From Allopusillimonas ginsengisoli (GTDB taxonomy: Bacteria; Pseudomonadota; Gammaproteobacteria; Burkholderiales; Burkholderiaceae_B): 64,000 nt of DNA. The notes beneath the pieces are model-generated. The model searched no databases. It was not told the DNA's origin and saw nothing but the letters and a program-made list of their open reading frames with translations. The stretch is taken from contig NZ_SDQE01000001.1 in assembly GCF_004153455.1 (NCBI RefSeq), positions 62,001-126,000 on the forward strand, given 5' to 3'. The position numbers and the translations under genes are program-made. Positions 7,778-17,692 of the stretch are shown one piece after another (positions within the stretch are counted from its first letter, which is position 1; every line of letters starts with the position of its first letter).

Positions 7778-8740
7778 ATGATTGGAATCAGCGTCAGACA
7801 ACTGGAAGTATTCGTGGCCATCGCCAGCACCGGCAGCGTGCGGGCTGCGGCTGAACGTCTGTTCGTCACGCAGCCAGCCGTCAGCATGGCTCTGGCAGAA
7901 CTGGAGCGGCAGCTCAATGGCCAGCTGTTTGATCGCGAGCGTGGCCGGCTGCACCTGAGCCCTCGAGGCAAAGAGGCCCTGCCCATGGCTCAGGAAGTGA
8001 TCGAACGCCTGCACGAACTGCTGCGCCACAGCCAGGGCACGGACCAGATACTGACGGGTGAATTACGGATCGGGGCCAGCAACACCGTCGGTAACTATCT
8101 GGTCGGCGACCTGCTCGGCCCCTTCGTGTCGCGGCACCCCCAGGTGTCGCTCAGAGTCAGTGTGGAGAACACGTCAGCCATCGCCTCGGGGCTGGTGGAG
8201 CACCGCATCGATGTGGGCTGTACCGAGGGCCCCATTAATCACCCACAACTTGAGTCTTTCCCGTGGCGCGAGGATGAACTCGTCGTCTGCTCGGCACCCA
8301 CTCACGCGTTGGCGCAAAAAGCCAAGCTCAAGCCCAAACACTTCGAGGGAGCGCAGTGGATACTGAGAGAAAGCGGCTCCGCCATGCGCAATCAAGTCGA
8401 ACAGGCGCTCTCCGCATTGCCTTCAGGCACCATTCTGCTGGAGCTTGGCCAGGTAGAGGCGATCAAACAGGCTGTGATTGCCGGACTGGGCATCGCCTGT
8501 CTGCCGCAGGCCGCAGCCGTCGACTCCGTGGCGGCCGGGCGGCTGACCATCCTGGACACACCCTTCCTGGATTTGCGGCGGCGTCTTTCGCTGGTACTGC
8601 ACAAGTCGCGATACCGTGGCGCGCTTATTGAGGCATTCATGCAAAGCCTGTTGGCTGGCGGCGAGAACAATACAGCGTGCAACGCAGGTCTCTATACTAC
8701 GGATGATGCCAGCGCAAACTCCTTGGATAAAAAGTCATGA
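7778..8740 (+). CDS. LysR family regulator, YeiE-like
   Basis: A 320-residue LysR-type regulator. The N-terminal winged helix (residues about 3-62, RQLEVFVAIASTGSVRAAAERLFVTQPAVSMALAELE, split here only for description) is followed by a periplasmic-binding-like effector domain starting ELRIGASNTVGNYLVGDLLG. Its divergent placement next to a YeiH homologue suggests a YeiE role, a regulator that senses sulfite in some enterobacteria. The ATG at 7778 is used; there is no clear Shine-Dalgarno. The stop overlaps the next start codon (ATGA at 8737), so the patatin-like gene is translationally coupled. Confidence 0.85.
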   Translation: MIGISVRQLEVFVAIASTGSVRAAAERLFVTQPAVSMALAELERQLNGQLFDRERGRLHLSPRGKEALPMAQEVIERLHELLRHSQGTDQILTGELRIGASNTVGNYLVGDLLGPFVSRHPQVSLRVSVENTSAIASGLVEHRIDVGCTEGPINHPQLESFPWREDELVVCSAPTHALAQKAKLKPKHFEGAQWILRESGSAMRNQVEQALSALPSGTILLELGQVEAIKQAVIAGLGIACLPQAAAVDSVAAGRLTILDTPFLDLRRRLSLVLHKSRYRGALIEAFMQSLLAGGENNTACNAGLYTTDDASANSLDKKS

Positions 8741-10200
8741 AACGCCAACTTGAGCTTTTCACACAGGCCACTTCGACGGCTGAGCGTTCAGAACGTCGCG
8801 TCGTCGCCGCTTCGCGCAAACAGCCCAGTACGCAGCGGCTGCGCGCCACAGCAGGCAAGCAGACCGCTGCCGCAAAAAAGGCTGTGCCCAGACCCTCGGT
8901 GAAAAAAGCCCTGGCGCCTGGCGCCAAGAACCCGCCGACCAAGGCTGCTACCGAAGCGGCGGCGGGCCCAGAACCCAGGCAACCCATTCCCGACGCAACA
9001 CAGTCCGCAAGTACAGGGTTGCCTCCTTACGAAACCGTCGCCCTGGTGTTGCAGGGGGGCGGCGCGCTGGGGGCTTATCAGGCCGGGGTGTTCGAAGGTT
9101 TGCACGAAGCGGGGCTGACGCCTGACTACCTGGCCGGCATTTCCATTGGCGCGCTCAATACCGCCATCATTGCCGGCAACGCGCCGGAAAACCGTGTAGC
9201 GCGCCTGCGCCAGTTCTGGGAGACCATTTGCGAGCCCAACGGCGGTATCGGCCTGCCGCCTTTCGTCGAACGCACCATCTTCGATATGAACGACCTGTCG
9301 CGCCAGGCGCTGAGCGCCATGCACGCCGGCAATGCGCTCATGATGGGCCAGCAGGGTTTCTTCAAGCCGCGTTTTCCGCCGCCCTCGAGCATGTTGCACG
9401 GCCAAGCCGCGGCGACCAGCTATTACGACACCGGCGCACTCAAGTCCACGCTCGAGTCTCTTTGTGACTTTGATCGCATCAACGAAGGAGGACTGCACGT
9501 CTCGGTCGGTGCAGTCAATGTCCGCTCAGGCAACCTTGTTTATTTCGACAATCAATCCACCAGGCTGCGCGCGGAGCACTTCATGGCATCGGGCGCGTTG
9601 CCGCCGGCATTTGCCGCCGTTGAAATTGACGGCGAATACTATTGGGACGGCGGCCTGGTCTCCAATACGCCTCTGACGCAAGTCCTGGATTCCCGGCCCC
9701 TGCGCGACACACTGGTGTTTCAGGTGGACTTATGGAGTGCGCGAGGCAAACTGCCCACCAATATGAGCGAAGTATCCGACCGCATCAAGGACATCCGGTA
9801 TTCAAGCCGCACCCGCCTCATCACGGACGAGGTACGCTGGACGCAATACCTGCGCCACATTCTTGAGCGCCTCTTGCAGCACATTCCTGCCGATGTCCGG
9901 GACACGGATCCTTACTGCAAGATGGCCCAGGACCTGGCCTGCAACAAGCGATACAACGTCATTCATCTGATCTATCGCAACCAACCCTACGAAAGACACT
10001 ACAAAGATTATCAATTTGGCATGTCAACCATGAACGCTCATTGGGCAGGAGGGCTCGAGGACATCCGCCGCACGCTAGCCAGCCCAGAGCGGCTGGCCAT
10101 GCCTGAAAATGCATCCGGCTTTGTTACCCATGACATCCATCGCGAAGAAATCGAACAGCTACTTGAAAAGGTCGCCGCAAAGGCCAGCGGCGTCAGTTAA
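8737..10200 (+). CDS. patatin-like phospholipase with Ala/Lys-rich N-terminus
   Basis: A 487-residue protein. Residues 1-90 are rich in Ala, Lys and Pro and probably disordered. The patatin domain begins at about 103: GGGALGAYQAGV (oxyanion hole), GISIG (GxSxG with the nucleophilic Ser) and DGGLVSN (the catalytic Asp). The C-terminal part (from about 300) matches the DUF3734 region found in this subfamily. Acts on lipids or on polyhydroxybutyrate-associated substrates in related bacteria; the actual substrate is unknown. Its ATGA overlap with the LysR gene suggests co-transcription. Confidence 0.85.
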   Translation: MKRQLELFTQATSTAERSERRVVAASRKQPSTQRLRATAGKQTAAAKKAVPRPSVKKALAPGAKNPPTKAATEAAAGPEPRQPIPDATQSASTGLPPYETVALVLQGGGALGAYQAGVFEGLHEAGLTPDYLAGISIGALNTAIIAGNAPENRVARLRQFWETICEPNGGIGLPPFVERTIFDMNDLSRQALSAMHAGNALMMGQQGFFKPRFPPPSSMLHGQAAATSYYDTGALKSTLESLCDFDRINEGGLHVSVGAVNVRSGNLVYFDNQSTRLRAEHFMASGALPPAFAAVEIDGEYYWDGGLVSNTPLTQVLDSRPLRDTLVFQVDLWSARGKLPTNMSEVSDRIKDIRYSSRTRLITDEVRWTQYLRHILERLLQHIPADVRDTDPYCKMAQDLACNKRYNVIHLIYRNQPYERHYKDYQFGMSTMNAHWAGGLEDIRRTLASPERLAMPENASGFVTHDIHREEIEQLLEKVAAKASGVS

Positions 10201-10291
10201 AAGCGGCTCGCCGATCCGATCTTTCTGCCCGGCGGCCGGCAACACCGCGCTTCGCAGCCTGTTGACTCTCCAGTGTTTGCATAAACAGTAT

Positions 10292-10303
10292 TTGCTTAGG
10301 CAA
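10292..10303 (+). promoter_or_regulatory. candidate MarR operator before the marR-like gene
   Basis: TTGCTTAGGCAA is an imperfect dyad sharing the core CTAGGCA-like sequence with the perfect palindrome at 10965-10978. It lies just before the marR-like start codon, which suggests autorepression. Confidence 0.45.
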
Positions 10304-10329
10304 TAACAGCGGAGGTAAACTCTTCTGTC

Positions 10330-10878
10330 ATGAAGAAAGCCGCTGCACCCACTCCTGCCAAGTCCACCGCAAAGGCCGACGCACAGCGGCGGCGCGCGCA
10401 ATCCTTTTATAAGGCCACGTCGGCATCATTGGCCCCGGATGTCAACCTCGGCCACCTCATCAAGCAGCTTCAATCCTCGCTCAACCGCATGATGGAGCAA
10501 AAACTGGCACCGCTGGGGCTGACCGCCATGCAGTGGCGTCCCCTTGCGCTTATCCGCTTTCTGAACATCAACACCCCGGCGGAATTGTCGCGCCGCACGT
10601 TTATCGACACAGGCGCCATGACGCGTGCGCTGGACAGACTGGAAGCCAAGAAATTCATTACTCGGCATCGCTGCCCGGAAGACCGGCGCGTGGTACGCGT
10701 AGCGTTGACGGACGCCGGAAACGATGTCGCGGACCACATTCTCCCAGCCGTTGCCGCCACCCTGAATACCCACCTGGACGATTTCAGCGTCGATGAAATC
10801 AACACCCTCATTGGCCTGATCCAGCGCATGCTGGTCAATGGCGACCAGTCCGTCGAAGACGACGCCAGCCGCGCCTGA
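10330..10878 (+). CDS. MarR family repressor of the adjacent efflux operon
   Basis: A 182-residue MarR-type regulator. A basic 40-residue N-terminal extension precedes the winged helix core (residues about 70-135), with the wing LEAKKFITRHRCPEDRRVVRVALTDAG split across two turns. It sits immediately upstream of a three-gene EmrAB-NodT-type efflux operon in the same direction, the usual arrangement for EmrR-like repressors. Dyads at 10292-10303 and 10965-10978 are its probable binding sites. Confidence 0.85.
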   Translation: MKKAAAPTPAKSTAKADAQRRRAQSFYKATSASLAPDVNLGHLIKQLQSSLNRMMEQKLAPLGLTAMQWRPLALIRFLNINTPAELSRRTFIDTGAMTRALDRLEAKKFITRHRCPEDRRVVRVALTDAGNDVADHILPAVAATLNTHLDDFSVDEINTLIGLIQRMLVNGDQSVEDDASRA

Positions 10879-10933
10879 TCGCGCTTACCAGCCGGATTCA
10901 TTCTTATTGCATAAAAATCAGCGGGCACCTTGC

Positions 10934-10978
10934 TTGCCATGACTGATTCTGGTTCTATATAATCACTGCCTAGGCAGT
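10934..10978 (+). promoter_or_regulatory. efflux operon promoter with MarR palindrome
   Basis: TTGCCA (10934-10939) and TATAAT (10958-10963) are spaced by 18 bases. The perfect 14-bp palindrome ACTGCCTAGGCAGT (10965-10978) covers the expected transcription start. A further half-site, CTAGGCA, follows 7 bases on. A repressor bound here would block initiation. Confidence 0.75.
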
Positions 10979-11047
10979 TACTTACTAGGCAACTATATTC
11001 AGCTTGTTGTCAGCAAACAGACTGCCGCCACTCTTTCTCAGAAACAC

Positions 11048-12448
11048 ATGAAAGCCTTCATTCCCTTATTGCTCGTCGCGGCCTTGTCTGGCTGCGCCGT
11101 GATTGATCCCGGTGAGTCCAAGGTGCCGCAGTTGGGAGCCGCTCAGGTCGGGTTGCAGCACAGCGACGCACCATGGCCAACAGCACAATGGTGGCATCGC
11201 TACAACGATTCCCAACTGACCCAACTGATAGACCAGGCGCTGTTGGGCAGCCCATCCATGGATGCGGCGCAGGCAAGGCTCGCCATGGCCAACGCTGCCG
11301 TAGGCGGGGCACGCGCAGTCCAACTGCCTCAGGCGGATGCCAACTTCAAAGCCACGCGGCAGCGATTCTCCGGCAACTACATCTACCCTCCTCCCTACGG
11401 CGGTTCGATGATGACAGACGCCGATCTGCGCCTTAACTTAGGCTTCGATCTGGACCTGTGGGGCCGCAATCGTTCGCGCTACGCTGCTGCGGTTTCCAGT
11501 CAGCGCGCAGCCATGGCCGACCTGCAAATGGCCCGCAATACACTGGTGAGCGCGGTTATCCAAAGCTACTACAAGCTGCAAGGCGCCCTGGCCCAGCAAA
11601 CCGTTCTGGGCGAGATCGTGAAGCAGCAGGAAAATATGCTGGATATTACCCGTCAACGACTGAAAGCCGGGCTGGACACGCAAATCGAAGTCAAACAGGC
11701 TGATTCCGCCGTTTCGGCGGCTCGGGTGCAACTGAGCCAGGCCGCCACCAACGCCAAGCTTTTGCGTAATCAATTATCTGCCCTGCTGGGATCGGGCCCG
11801 CAACGTGGCGACCACATCAGCCAGGTTGCGCTCACCAGCATGCCTTCAATGACACCGGGCAACATCCCATTGGAACTGCTTGCCAGGCGTCCTGATATTG
11901 TCGCGGCCCGTGATCGCGCCGCAGCAGCCACCAGCCAGGTATCGGCAGCCAAGGCGGAGTTCTATCCCAATGTGAATCTGGCTGCCTTCGCCGGCTTTAT
12001 GTCCTTGGGGCTGGACAATCTGCTCGAAGGCGCCAGCAAAACCTACGGCATCGGCCCGGCCGTCTCCCTGCCTATTTTCAATGGCGGCGCACTTAACGCC
12101 CAGTTGGATACACGCAAAGCGGAACGCGATATAGCCGTCGCAGACTACAACCAGACGCTCTTGACGGCGGTTCGCGAAGTGGCCGATGCCAGTGCCGGCA
12201 TCCAGGCGCTCAAGCAACAGGCCATAGACCAGGCGGCAAGCCTGGAAGCCATCAAGTCAGCTTATGAAATTGCAGTAGACCGGTACAAGTCGGGCCTGGG
12301 CAACTTCATACAAGTGCTGCTGGCGCAAAACGAAGTCCAGAAGCAGGCGCTTCTGGACACTGACCTGAGAGCCCGCGCATTCGCGCTGGATGCGCAGCTA
12401 GCCACGGCACTGGGTGGCGGTTATGGCGCCGCAACGACGACACACTGA
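11048..12448 (+). CDS. outer membrane efflux lipoprotein, NodT family
   Basis: A 466-residue TolC-like outer membrane factor. A signal peptide with lipobox LSGC places the acylated cysteine at residue 16. Two repeats of long helices with Ala-rich coiled coils and the NodT-family PQADANF and RPDIVAARDR segments are visible. It forms the outer membrane channel of the tripartite pump with the EmrA- and EmrB-like proteins encoded immediately downstream. Full length for the family. Confidence 0.9.
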   Translation: MKAFIPLLLVAALSGCAVIDPGESKVPQLGAAQVGLQHSDAPWPTAQWWHRYNDSQLTQLIDQALLGSPSMDAAQARLAMANAAVGGARAVQLPQADANFKATRQRFSGNYIYPPPYGGSMMTDADLRLNLGFDLDLWGRNRSRYAAAVSSQRAAMADLQMARNTLVSAVIQSYYKLQGALAQQTVLGEIVKQQENMLDITRQRLKAGLDTQIEVKQADSAVSAARVQLSQAATNAKLLRNQLSALLGSGPQRGDHISQVALTSMPSMTPGNIPLELLARRPDIVAARDRAAAATSQVSAAKAEFYPNVNLAAFAGFMSLGLDNLLEGASKTYGIGPAVSLPIFNGGALNAQLDTRKAERDIAVADYNQTLLTAVREVADASAGIQALKQQAIDQAASLEAIKSAYEIAVDRYKSGLGNFIQVLLAQNEVQKQALLDTDLRARAFALDAQLATALGGGYGAATTTH

Positions 12449-12464
12449 TCCAAGAGAAACATAC

Positions 12465-13661
12465 ATGAGTAAAGACAAACAACCGGCGTCCAGGCGGAAA
12501 TCGCTGCTGATCATCGCCACGCTCAGCTTTATCGCCCTTGGCATTATCTATGGCGTGTGGTGGCTGCTCTTTGCATCCCACTTCGAAGAAACAGACAATG
12601 CCTATGTGCACGGCAATCTGGTCCAGGTCACATCGCAAATACCGGGTACGGTCATTGCCATTGGGGCGGATGACATCGATCGCGTCAAACGCGGCGAGCA
12701 ATTGGTTACGCTCGATGCAAGCGATGCAGATATCGCTTTGCAGCAGGCTCAGGCAGCGCTGGCCCAATCGCTGCGCCAGACTCAAACCATATTCGTGCAG
12801 AACAAAGCCCTGGAAGCGGACATCAGCGTGCGGCAAGCAGATATCGAGCGCGCCAAAGCCGATCTCGCCAAAGCACGCAGCGACCTGAAACGCCGCCAGA
12901 CCCTGGCGCACTCAGGCGGTGTCAGTGGCGAGGAAATCCTGCACGCGCAGACGGCCGTGAAATCGGCCCAATCTGGCCTTGCCCAGGCCGAGGCCGCGCT
13001 GGCCGTTTCTCGCGCGAAGCTGGAGACCAATCGCGCCCTCACCGCCAACACGACTGTCACCGATCACCCCGATGTACAGCAGGCAGCAGACAGGCTGCGC
13101 CAGGCCTGGCTTGCCGCAAGTCGCACACGCATACTTGCCCCCGTGGATGGCATGATCGCGCAGCGCTCGGTACAAGTGGGGCAGCACGTGGCCCCCGGCA
13201 CGCCCTTGATGACGATTATCCCCTTGAATCAACTGTGGGTGGAGGCCAATTTCAAGGAAGGCCAGCTGCAGCGCATGAAGCCCGGCCAGCGCGCCACGCT
13301 GGTTGCAGATATCTATGGCAGCAACGTGACCTACCACGGCTGGGTTCAAGGCTTGGCAGCCGGAACCGGCGCGGCCTTTTCGTTATTGCCGGCACAGAAC
13401 GCCAGCGGCAACTGGATCAAGGTGGTTCAGCGCGTTCCTGTCCGCATTGCGCTCGACCCCAAGGAGCTGGCCGAACATCCCTTGCGTGTTGGGTTGTCCA
13501 TGAAAGCAGAAGTCGATCTGTCCGACCCCAGCGAAGAAGATATCAGGCAAGCGCAGGCGGTGGTTGACGCCAACGGCCTGAGCACCACGGTCTTCTCACA
13601 AGACAAGCGCCAGGCCAATGCCATGATCGCCAAGATTATCCAGCAAAACACAGGTTCCTGA
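12465..13661 (+). CDS. EmrA-like membrane fusion protein (HlyD family)
   Basis: A 398-residue adaptor. One N-terminal membrane segment (residues about 13-36) is followed by the biotinyl/lipoyl half motif ETDNAYVHGNLVQVTSQIPG, a long coiled-coil hairpin (about 95-220) and a beta-barrel domain. It bridges the inner-membrane EmrB-like transporter and the NodT-type outer membrane protein. The ATG at 12465 follows CAAGAGAAAC; a reading from 12414 would overlap the preceding gene. It is 2 bases from the next gene. Confidence 0.9.
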   Translation: MSKDKQPASRRKSLLIIATLSFIALGIIYGVWWLLFASHFEETDNAYVHGNLVQVTSQIPGTVIAIGADDIDRVKRGEQLVTLDASDADIALQQAQAALAQSLRQTQTIFVQNKALEADISVRQADIERAKADLAKARSDLKRRQTLAHSGGVSGEEILHAQTAVKSAQSGLAQAEAALAVSRAKLETNRALTANTTVTDHPDVQQAADRLRQAWLAASRTRILAPVDGMIAQRSVQVGQHVAPGTPLMTIIPLNQLWVEANFKEGQLQRMKPGQRATLVADIYGSNVTYHGWVQGLAAGTGAAFSLLPAQNASGNWIKVVQRVPVRIALDPKELAEHPLRVGLSMKAEVDLSDPSEEDIRQAQAVVDANGLSTTVFSQDKRQANAMIAKIIQQNTGS

Positions 13662-13663
13662 TT

Positions 13664-15250
13664 ATGCCGGACACCGAAAAGCCTGTAGCCTCGCCCCCGC
13701 GCCGGGCGGCCGTCGTTCACCAACCATTGGAGGGACGCGCCCGCACCTACGGCACGATTGCGCTGTCCGCCGCAGTGTTCATGAATGTGCTGGACTCGTC
13801 CATTGCCAATGTCTCCATTCCCACCATTGCTGGCGATCTGGGCGTGAGTGCCACCCAGGGCACCTGGGTCATTACCTCGTTTGCGGTAGCCAATGCTATT
13901 ACGGTTCCGCTGACAGGATGGCTGACTCAGCGCTTCGGACAAGTACGCCTGTTCGTACTCTCGGTACTGCTGTTCGTTATTTCATCCTGGCTTTGCGGCT
14001 TTGCCTGGTCGCTGGAATCACTGGTGGCGTTTCGTGTACTCCAGGGTGCGGTTGCCGGACCCATGATCCCGCTGTCGCAATCGTTGATGCTCAGCTCCTA
14101 CCCCAAGGAAAAGGCAGGGATGGCGCTTGCCCTGTGGTCCATGACCATTCTGGTTGGCCCTGTCGCCGGGCCACTGCTGGGCGGATGGATCTCCGACAAT
14201 TACAGCTGGCCCTGGATCTTTTATATCAATGTGCCAGTGGGGCTTCTGGCGGGCTGGGCATCATGGCAGCTCTATAAGGAGCGCGACTCTGCGCGCACCA
14301 AGCTGCCCATCGACACCATCGGGCTCGGCCTGCTTATCGTCTGGGTTGGTGCGCTTCAACTCATGCTGGACAAAGGCAAAGAACTGGACTGGTTCGCGAG
14401 CACCCAGATTGTCATCATGGCCATCACTGCCGTCATGGCCTTCGTTTTTTTCGTCATATGGGAATTAACCGCCGAACATCCCGTGGTAGACCTTACGCTG
14501 TTCAAATTCCGAAATTTCACCGCAGGCGTAATCACCATCTCCGTCGGCTACGGTGTCTTCTTCGGGACAGTGGTGCTGTTGCCCTTGTGGATGCAAAATA
14601 CACTGGGCTATACCGCCACTTACGCAGGCATCGCCTCGGCGCCTGTCGGCATACTGGCCATCCTCATCTCGCCGCTGGTTGGCAAGCTGCTTGCCAAACA
14701 CGATCCACGCATCATTGCCACATTTGCTTTTCTGGTTTTTTCGCTGATCAGCTTCATGCGGGCGGATTTCAATACGGATGTTGATTTGTACACCATTATG
14801 CTGCCCACCTTCATCCAGGGTGCAGCCATGGCAACCTTCTTCATCCCCCTCACCACGCTCACGCTATCGGGCCTGGATCCGCATCGCATACCGGCCGCCG
14901 CCGGGCTCTCCAACTTTGTCCGCCTGCTTTTCGGCGCCTTTGGAACCTCCATCACCACTACGTTGTGGGACAACCGCGCAAGCCTGCATCATGCACAACT
15001 GACGGAGATTGCCCGCCCCGGCGAACCAGCGTTCGACGCCGTCATGAACGGGCTGCAGCTCAAGGGCATGACACACCAGCAATCCGCCTCTCTCATCAAC
15101 GGTCTGATCAACCAGCAGGCCTACACGCTATCCGCGCTGGATATTTTCTACGCCTCGGGCGTGCTGTTCCTGTTTCTGATTGCCCTGATCTGGATTGCCC
15201 GCCCAAAAACCAATGTCAGCGCGGGAGGTGCTGCGGCTGGCGCACATTGA
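13664..15250 (+). CDS. EmrB-like DHA2 family multidrug transporter
   Basis: A 528-residue major facilitator protein with 14 predicted membrane helices. It contains the DHA2 motifs LDSSIANVSIPTIAGDLG (motif D1, residues about 46-63) and the GPVAGPLLGGWISD antiporter motif C region. It should pump drugs or other hydrophobic compounds by proton antiport through the NodT/EmrA channel. It is the last gene of the MarR-controlled operon; its start lies 2 bases after the emrA-like stop. Confidence 0.92.
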   Translation: MPDTEKPVASPPRRAAVVHQPLEGRARTYGTIALSAAVFMNVLDSSIANVSIPTIAGDLGVSATQGTWVITSFAVANAITVPLTGWLTQRFGQVRLFVLSVLLFVISSWLCGFAWSLESLVAFRVLQGAVAGPMIPLSQSLMLSSYPKEKAGMALALWSMTILVGPVAGPLLGGWISDNYSWPWIFYINVPVGLLAGWASWQLYKERDSARTKLPIDTIGLGLLIVWVGALQLMLDKGKELDWFASTQIVIMAITAVMAFVFFVIWELTAEHPVVDLTLFKFRNFTAGVITISVGYGVFFGTVVLLPLWMQNTLGYTATYAGIASAPVGILAILISPLVGKLLAKHDPRIIATFAFLVFSLISFMRADFNTDVDLYTIMLPTFIQGAAMATFFIPLTTLTLSGLDPHRIPAAAGLSNFVRLLFGAFGTSITTTLWDNRASLHHAQLTEIARPGEPAFDAVMNGLQLKGMTHQQSASLINGLINQQAYTLSALDIFYASGVLFLFLIALIWIARPKTNVSAGGAAAGAH

Positions 15251-15364
15251 TGGCACCTTGATCATGCACAGGCACGCTGTTTGCTGACTCGCAAATGAGG
15301 TGGCGGAAAGTGTGCCGAGGCGCTCGTTCCGCTCTTTATGTTTTAACGTACCAGAAGGATAACC

Positions 15365-15913
15365 ATGAGCAACGCAAACAGCGACGACCAGCATACTCAA
15401 CATGGCCCCATAGATGTGGCCGCCATTCGTCAGGCGGCACGAAACCTGGACGGCGGCGCCGTGTCCTCCGGCTACAAGGGAAACCGCAAGGAAATCATCG
15501 ACATGCTGAATGCTGCCCTTGCCACCGAGCTTGTCTGTGTGATGCGCTATAAGCGCCACTACTACACGGCAGCCGGCCTGGTCAACGAGCCCATCAAGGC
15601 AGAGTTCCTGGAACACGCCCAACAGGAGGCGGATCACGCCGACCGGATTGCGGAGCGCATTGTTCAGCTGAACGGCGAGCCCGATTTCAATCCGTCCTCA
15701 CTTGCTGAACGCAGTCATGCAGAATACGACGACAGCAGCGATATCAAGGCCATGATCCGGGCCAATCTGGTTGCAGAACGCGTCGCGATCGAATCTTATC
15801 GCCAGATGATTGAACGCATTGGCGACACTGACCCAACCACCAAACACTTGTTGATCGACATCATGGCGGTCGAAGAAGAGCATGCGGACGACATGAAGGA
15901 CCTGCTCGACTAG
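15365..15913 (+). CDS. ferritin-like (bacterioferritin/Dps-type) four-helix protein
   Basis: A 182-residue soluble protein. A 40-residue polar N-terminus precedes a four-helix bundle with the di-iron ligands Glu in ATELVCVMRY, the ExxH in EHAQQEADHAD, Glu in VAERVAIESY and ExxH in VEEEHADD. This pattern is that of bacterioferritin-related ferritin-like proteins, likely involved in iron storage or protection from peroxide. AGAAGGATAACC gives a good ribosome-binding site. It abuts queC convergently with no gap. Confidence 0.85.
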   Translation: MSNANSDDQHTQHGPIDVAAIRQAARNLDGGAVSSGYKGNRKEIIDMLNAALATELVCVMRYKRHYYTAAGLVNEPIKAEFLEHAQQEADHADRIAERIVQLNGEPDFNPSSLAERSHAEYDDSSDIKAMIRANLVAERVAIESYRQMIERIGDTDPTTKHLLIDIMAVEEEHADDMKDLLD

Positions 15914-16612
15914 TCAGCTTCCGCTGATAAAGTGTTGATGGCCATTACGTCTGAGTTCACAAGCCGGACAGTGGCCACAGCCATATCCCCAGGCATGCCG
16001 CCGCGACCGGTCGCCCAGGTAACAGGTATGCGTATGCTCGACGATCAGGTCGACCAGCGTATCGCCGCCCAGACCATGCGCCATTGTCCAGGTGGCATGC
16101 TTGTCCAACCACATCAGGGGCGTTTCGACAACCATCGGACAATCAAGTCCCAGGCTCAGCGCTACCTGTGTCGCCTTGAGCGTGTTATCCCGACAATCGG
16201 GATAGCCGGAGTAGTCTGTTTCGCACATGCCGCCCACCAACACCTGGAGGCCGCGCCGATAGGCCAGTGTGGCTGACAGCGTCAGGAACAGAAGGTTTCG
16301 ACCAGGAACAAAGGTATTGGGCAGCCCGCTGTCGCGAAATTCTATTTCTTTTTGCTGCGTGAGCGCAGTGTCGCTGATCTGGCCCAATATCGAAAGATCC
16401 AGCATGTGATCCTGGCCCAGCCTGGCAGCCCAGCCTGGAAACTGTACGCGCATCTGCGCGATCACCTCCTGGCGGCAGGTCAATTCGACCGCATGACGCT
16501 GGCCATAGTCGAAACCAACGGTTTCCACATACTCATAACGATGCAGAGCCCAGGCCAGACAGGTCGTGGAGTCCTGCCCTCCGGAAAACAATACGAGCGC
16601 TTTGCTATTCAT
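15914..16612 (-). CDS. queC: 7-cyano-7-deazaguanine synthase
   Basis: A 232-residue enzyme of the queuosine and archaeosine precursor pathway. It converts 7-carboxy-7-deazaguanine to preQ0 with ATP and ammonia. The PP-loop SGGQDS is at residues 10-15. The C-terminal zinc site is seen as the Cys of CYLGDRSRR and the three in [10 protein letters not shown]. The start at 16612 (MNSKALVLF) places the PP-loop at the usual distance from the N-terminus. Stand-alone; no other queuosine genes lie nearby. Confidence 0.93.
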   Translation of the reverse strand: MNSKALVLFSGGQDSTTCLAWALHRYEYVETVGFDYGQRHAVELTCRQEVIAQMRVQFPGWAARLGQDHMLDLSILGQISDTALTQQKEIEFRDSGLPNTFVPGRNLLFLTLSATLAYRRGLQVLVGGMCETDYSGYPDCRDNTLKATQVALSLGLDCPMVVETPLMWLDKHATWTMAHGLGGDTLVDLIVEHTHTCYLGDRSRRHAWGYGCGHCPACELRRNGHQHFISGS

Positions 16613-16645
16613 GGGAAGATCAAACAATAAAAACCGGGCTCGGGG

Positions 16646-17692
16646 TCATGCCATGTTCGCCCCGCGAAACCACGCCAGGACGCGACCCAGCAAACCAAAA
16701 AATGTTGCAAGCCAGGCAAGCACCGCGGCGGCGAAAAACAATGGGGGTATCAGATGCAAAAATGTGAAATCCATGGCCAGGCCCATTTGATACGTGCAAA
16801 CGGTGTACATGCCCAGCGGAAACACGGCGCCCCAATACAGGGGATCGTATTTTAGTGGAAACCGCTTGCAGACATGGCGCCAGACGCCCAGCACCAGCAG
16901 CATGGGAATCCACCATGTCGCCGTCGCCCAATAAAAGATCGTGAAGCCTTTGAGAAAAGGCAGCAGGGATTCCAGATACGGGGCTTGAGGCGCATTCTGG
17001 ATTAACAGTGTTCCGGCAAGTGTCGATATCGCCATGGCGCCCATGTTTATCCAGTACGGCGGCGTGAGGTCGCTTGGCGACAGGCGAAAAAACGTATAGC
17101 GATAAAAGATCAGGGACATCATCCAGATATAGAGCATGCCGCCCCAAAGCCACATGGACAGGGCGATGAAGTTCAGCTCGAGTCTGTGAACCTGCCCGGC
17201 GTGCGCCGCCAGCAACGTACTGAGCACCGCGATGGATTGGGTAGCCACCACGGCCAGCAGCCAGGCGCCGTTGATTCCCTTATCCAGGGTGGGCTTTTCT
17301 TTTTTGACGGTAAGTACCGTGAAAATAGCATATGCAAGCAGCAGCCATGCCACCACACCGATGACCCACAAGACCACCCCCACCTGATATTGGCCCGCCA
17401 TGGTGACATACTGCGCGCCCAGCACATTGGTTGCCGCGACAAAGGTGAAAAAACCTGGACCTTGCAAATGGCTGAACATATCGACGAAAAAAAGGCGTGG
17501 ATATGTCAGCAAGCGCCATAGCGTCAAGACACAGAGCACGCCATACAAGACATTGTTCAGGTAAAAAAGCGTGTCGGAAATAATAGCGAAACGCCAGTAC
17601 TCGGCCGCCAGCGAAACAATCCCGGTCGCCATGACCATGCCGAAATTTGCTGGCGACAGTTCGGCCAGCCCCCGAAGGTGCCCAGCACTCAT
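16646..17692 (-). CDS. TDT family (TehA/Mae1-like) transporter
   Basis: A 348-residue membrane protein with ten hydrophobic segments. The N-terminal LSPANFGMVMATGIVSLAA is the signature of the tellurite-resistance/dicarboxylate transporter family, which also includes SLAC1 anion channels and sulfite exporters. The substrate is unknown. The start at 17692 begins close to this motif; an upstream extension is hydrophilic and atypical. It lies upstream of queC on the same strand with 33 bases between them. Confidence 0.82.
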   Translation of the reverse strand: MSAGHLRGLAELSPANFGMVMATGIVSLAAEYWRFAIISDTLFYLNNVLYGVLCVLTLWRLLTYPRLFFVDMFSHLQGPGFFTFVAATNVLGAQYVTMAGQYQVGVVLWVIGVVAWLLLAYAIFTVLTVKKEKPTLDKGINGAWLLAVVATQSIAVLSTLLAAHAGQVHRLELNFIALSMWLWGGMLYIWMMSLIFYRYTFFRLSPSDLTPPYWINMGAMAISTLAGTLLIQNAPQAPYLESLLPFLKGFTIFYWATATWWIPMLLVLGVWRHVCKRFPLKYDPLYWGAVFPLGMYTVCTYQMGLAMDFTFLHLIPPLFFAAAVLAWLATFFGLLGRVLAWFRGANMA

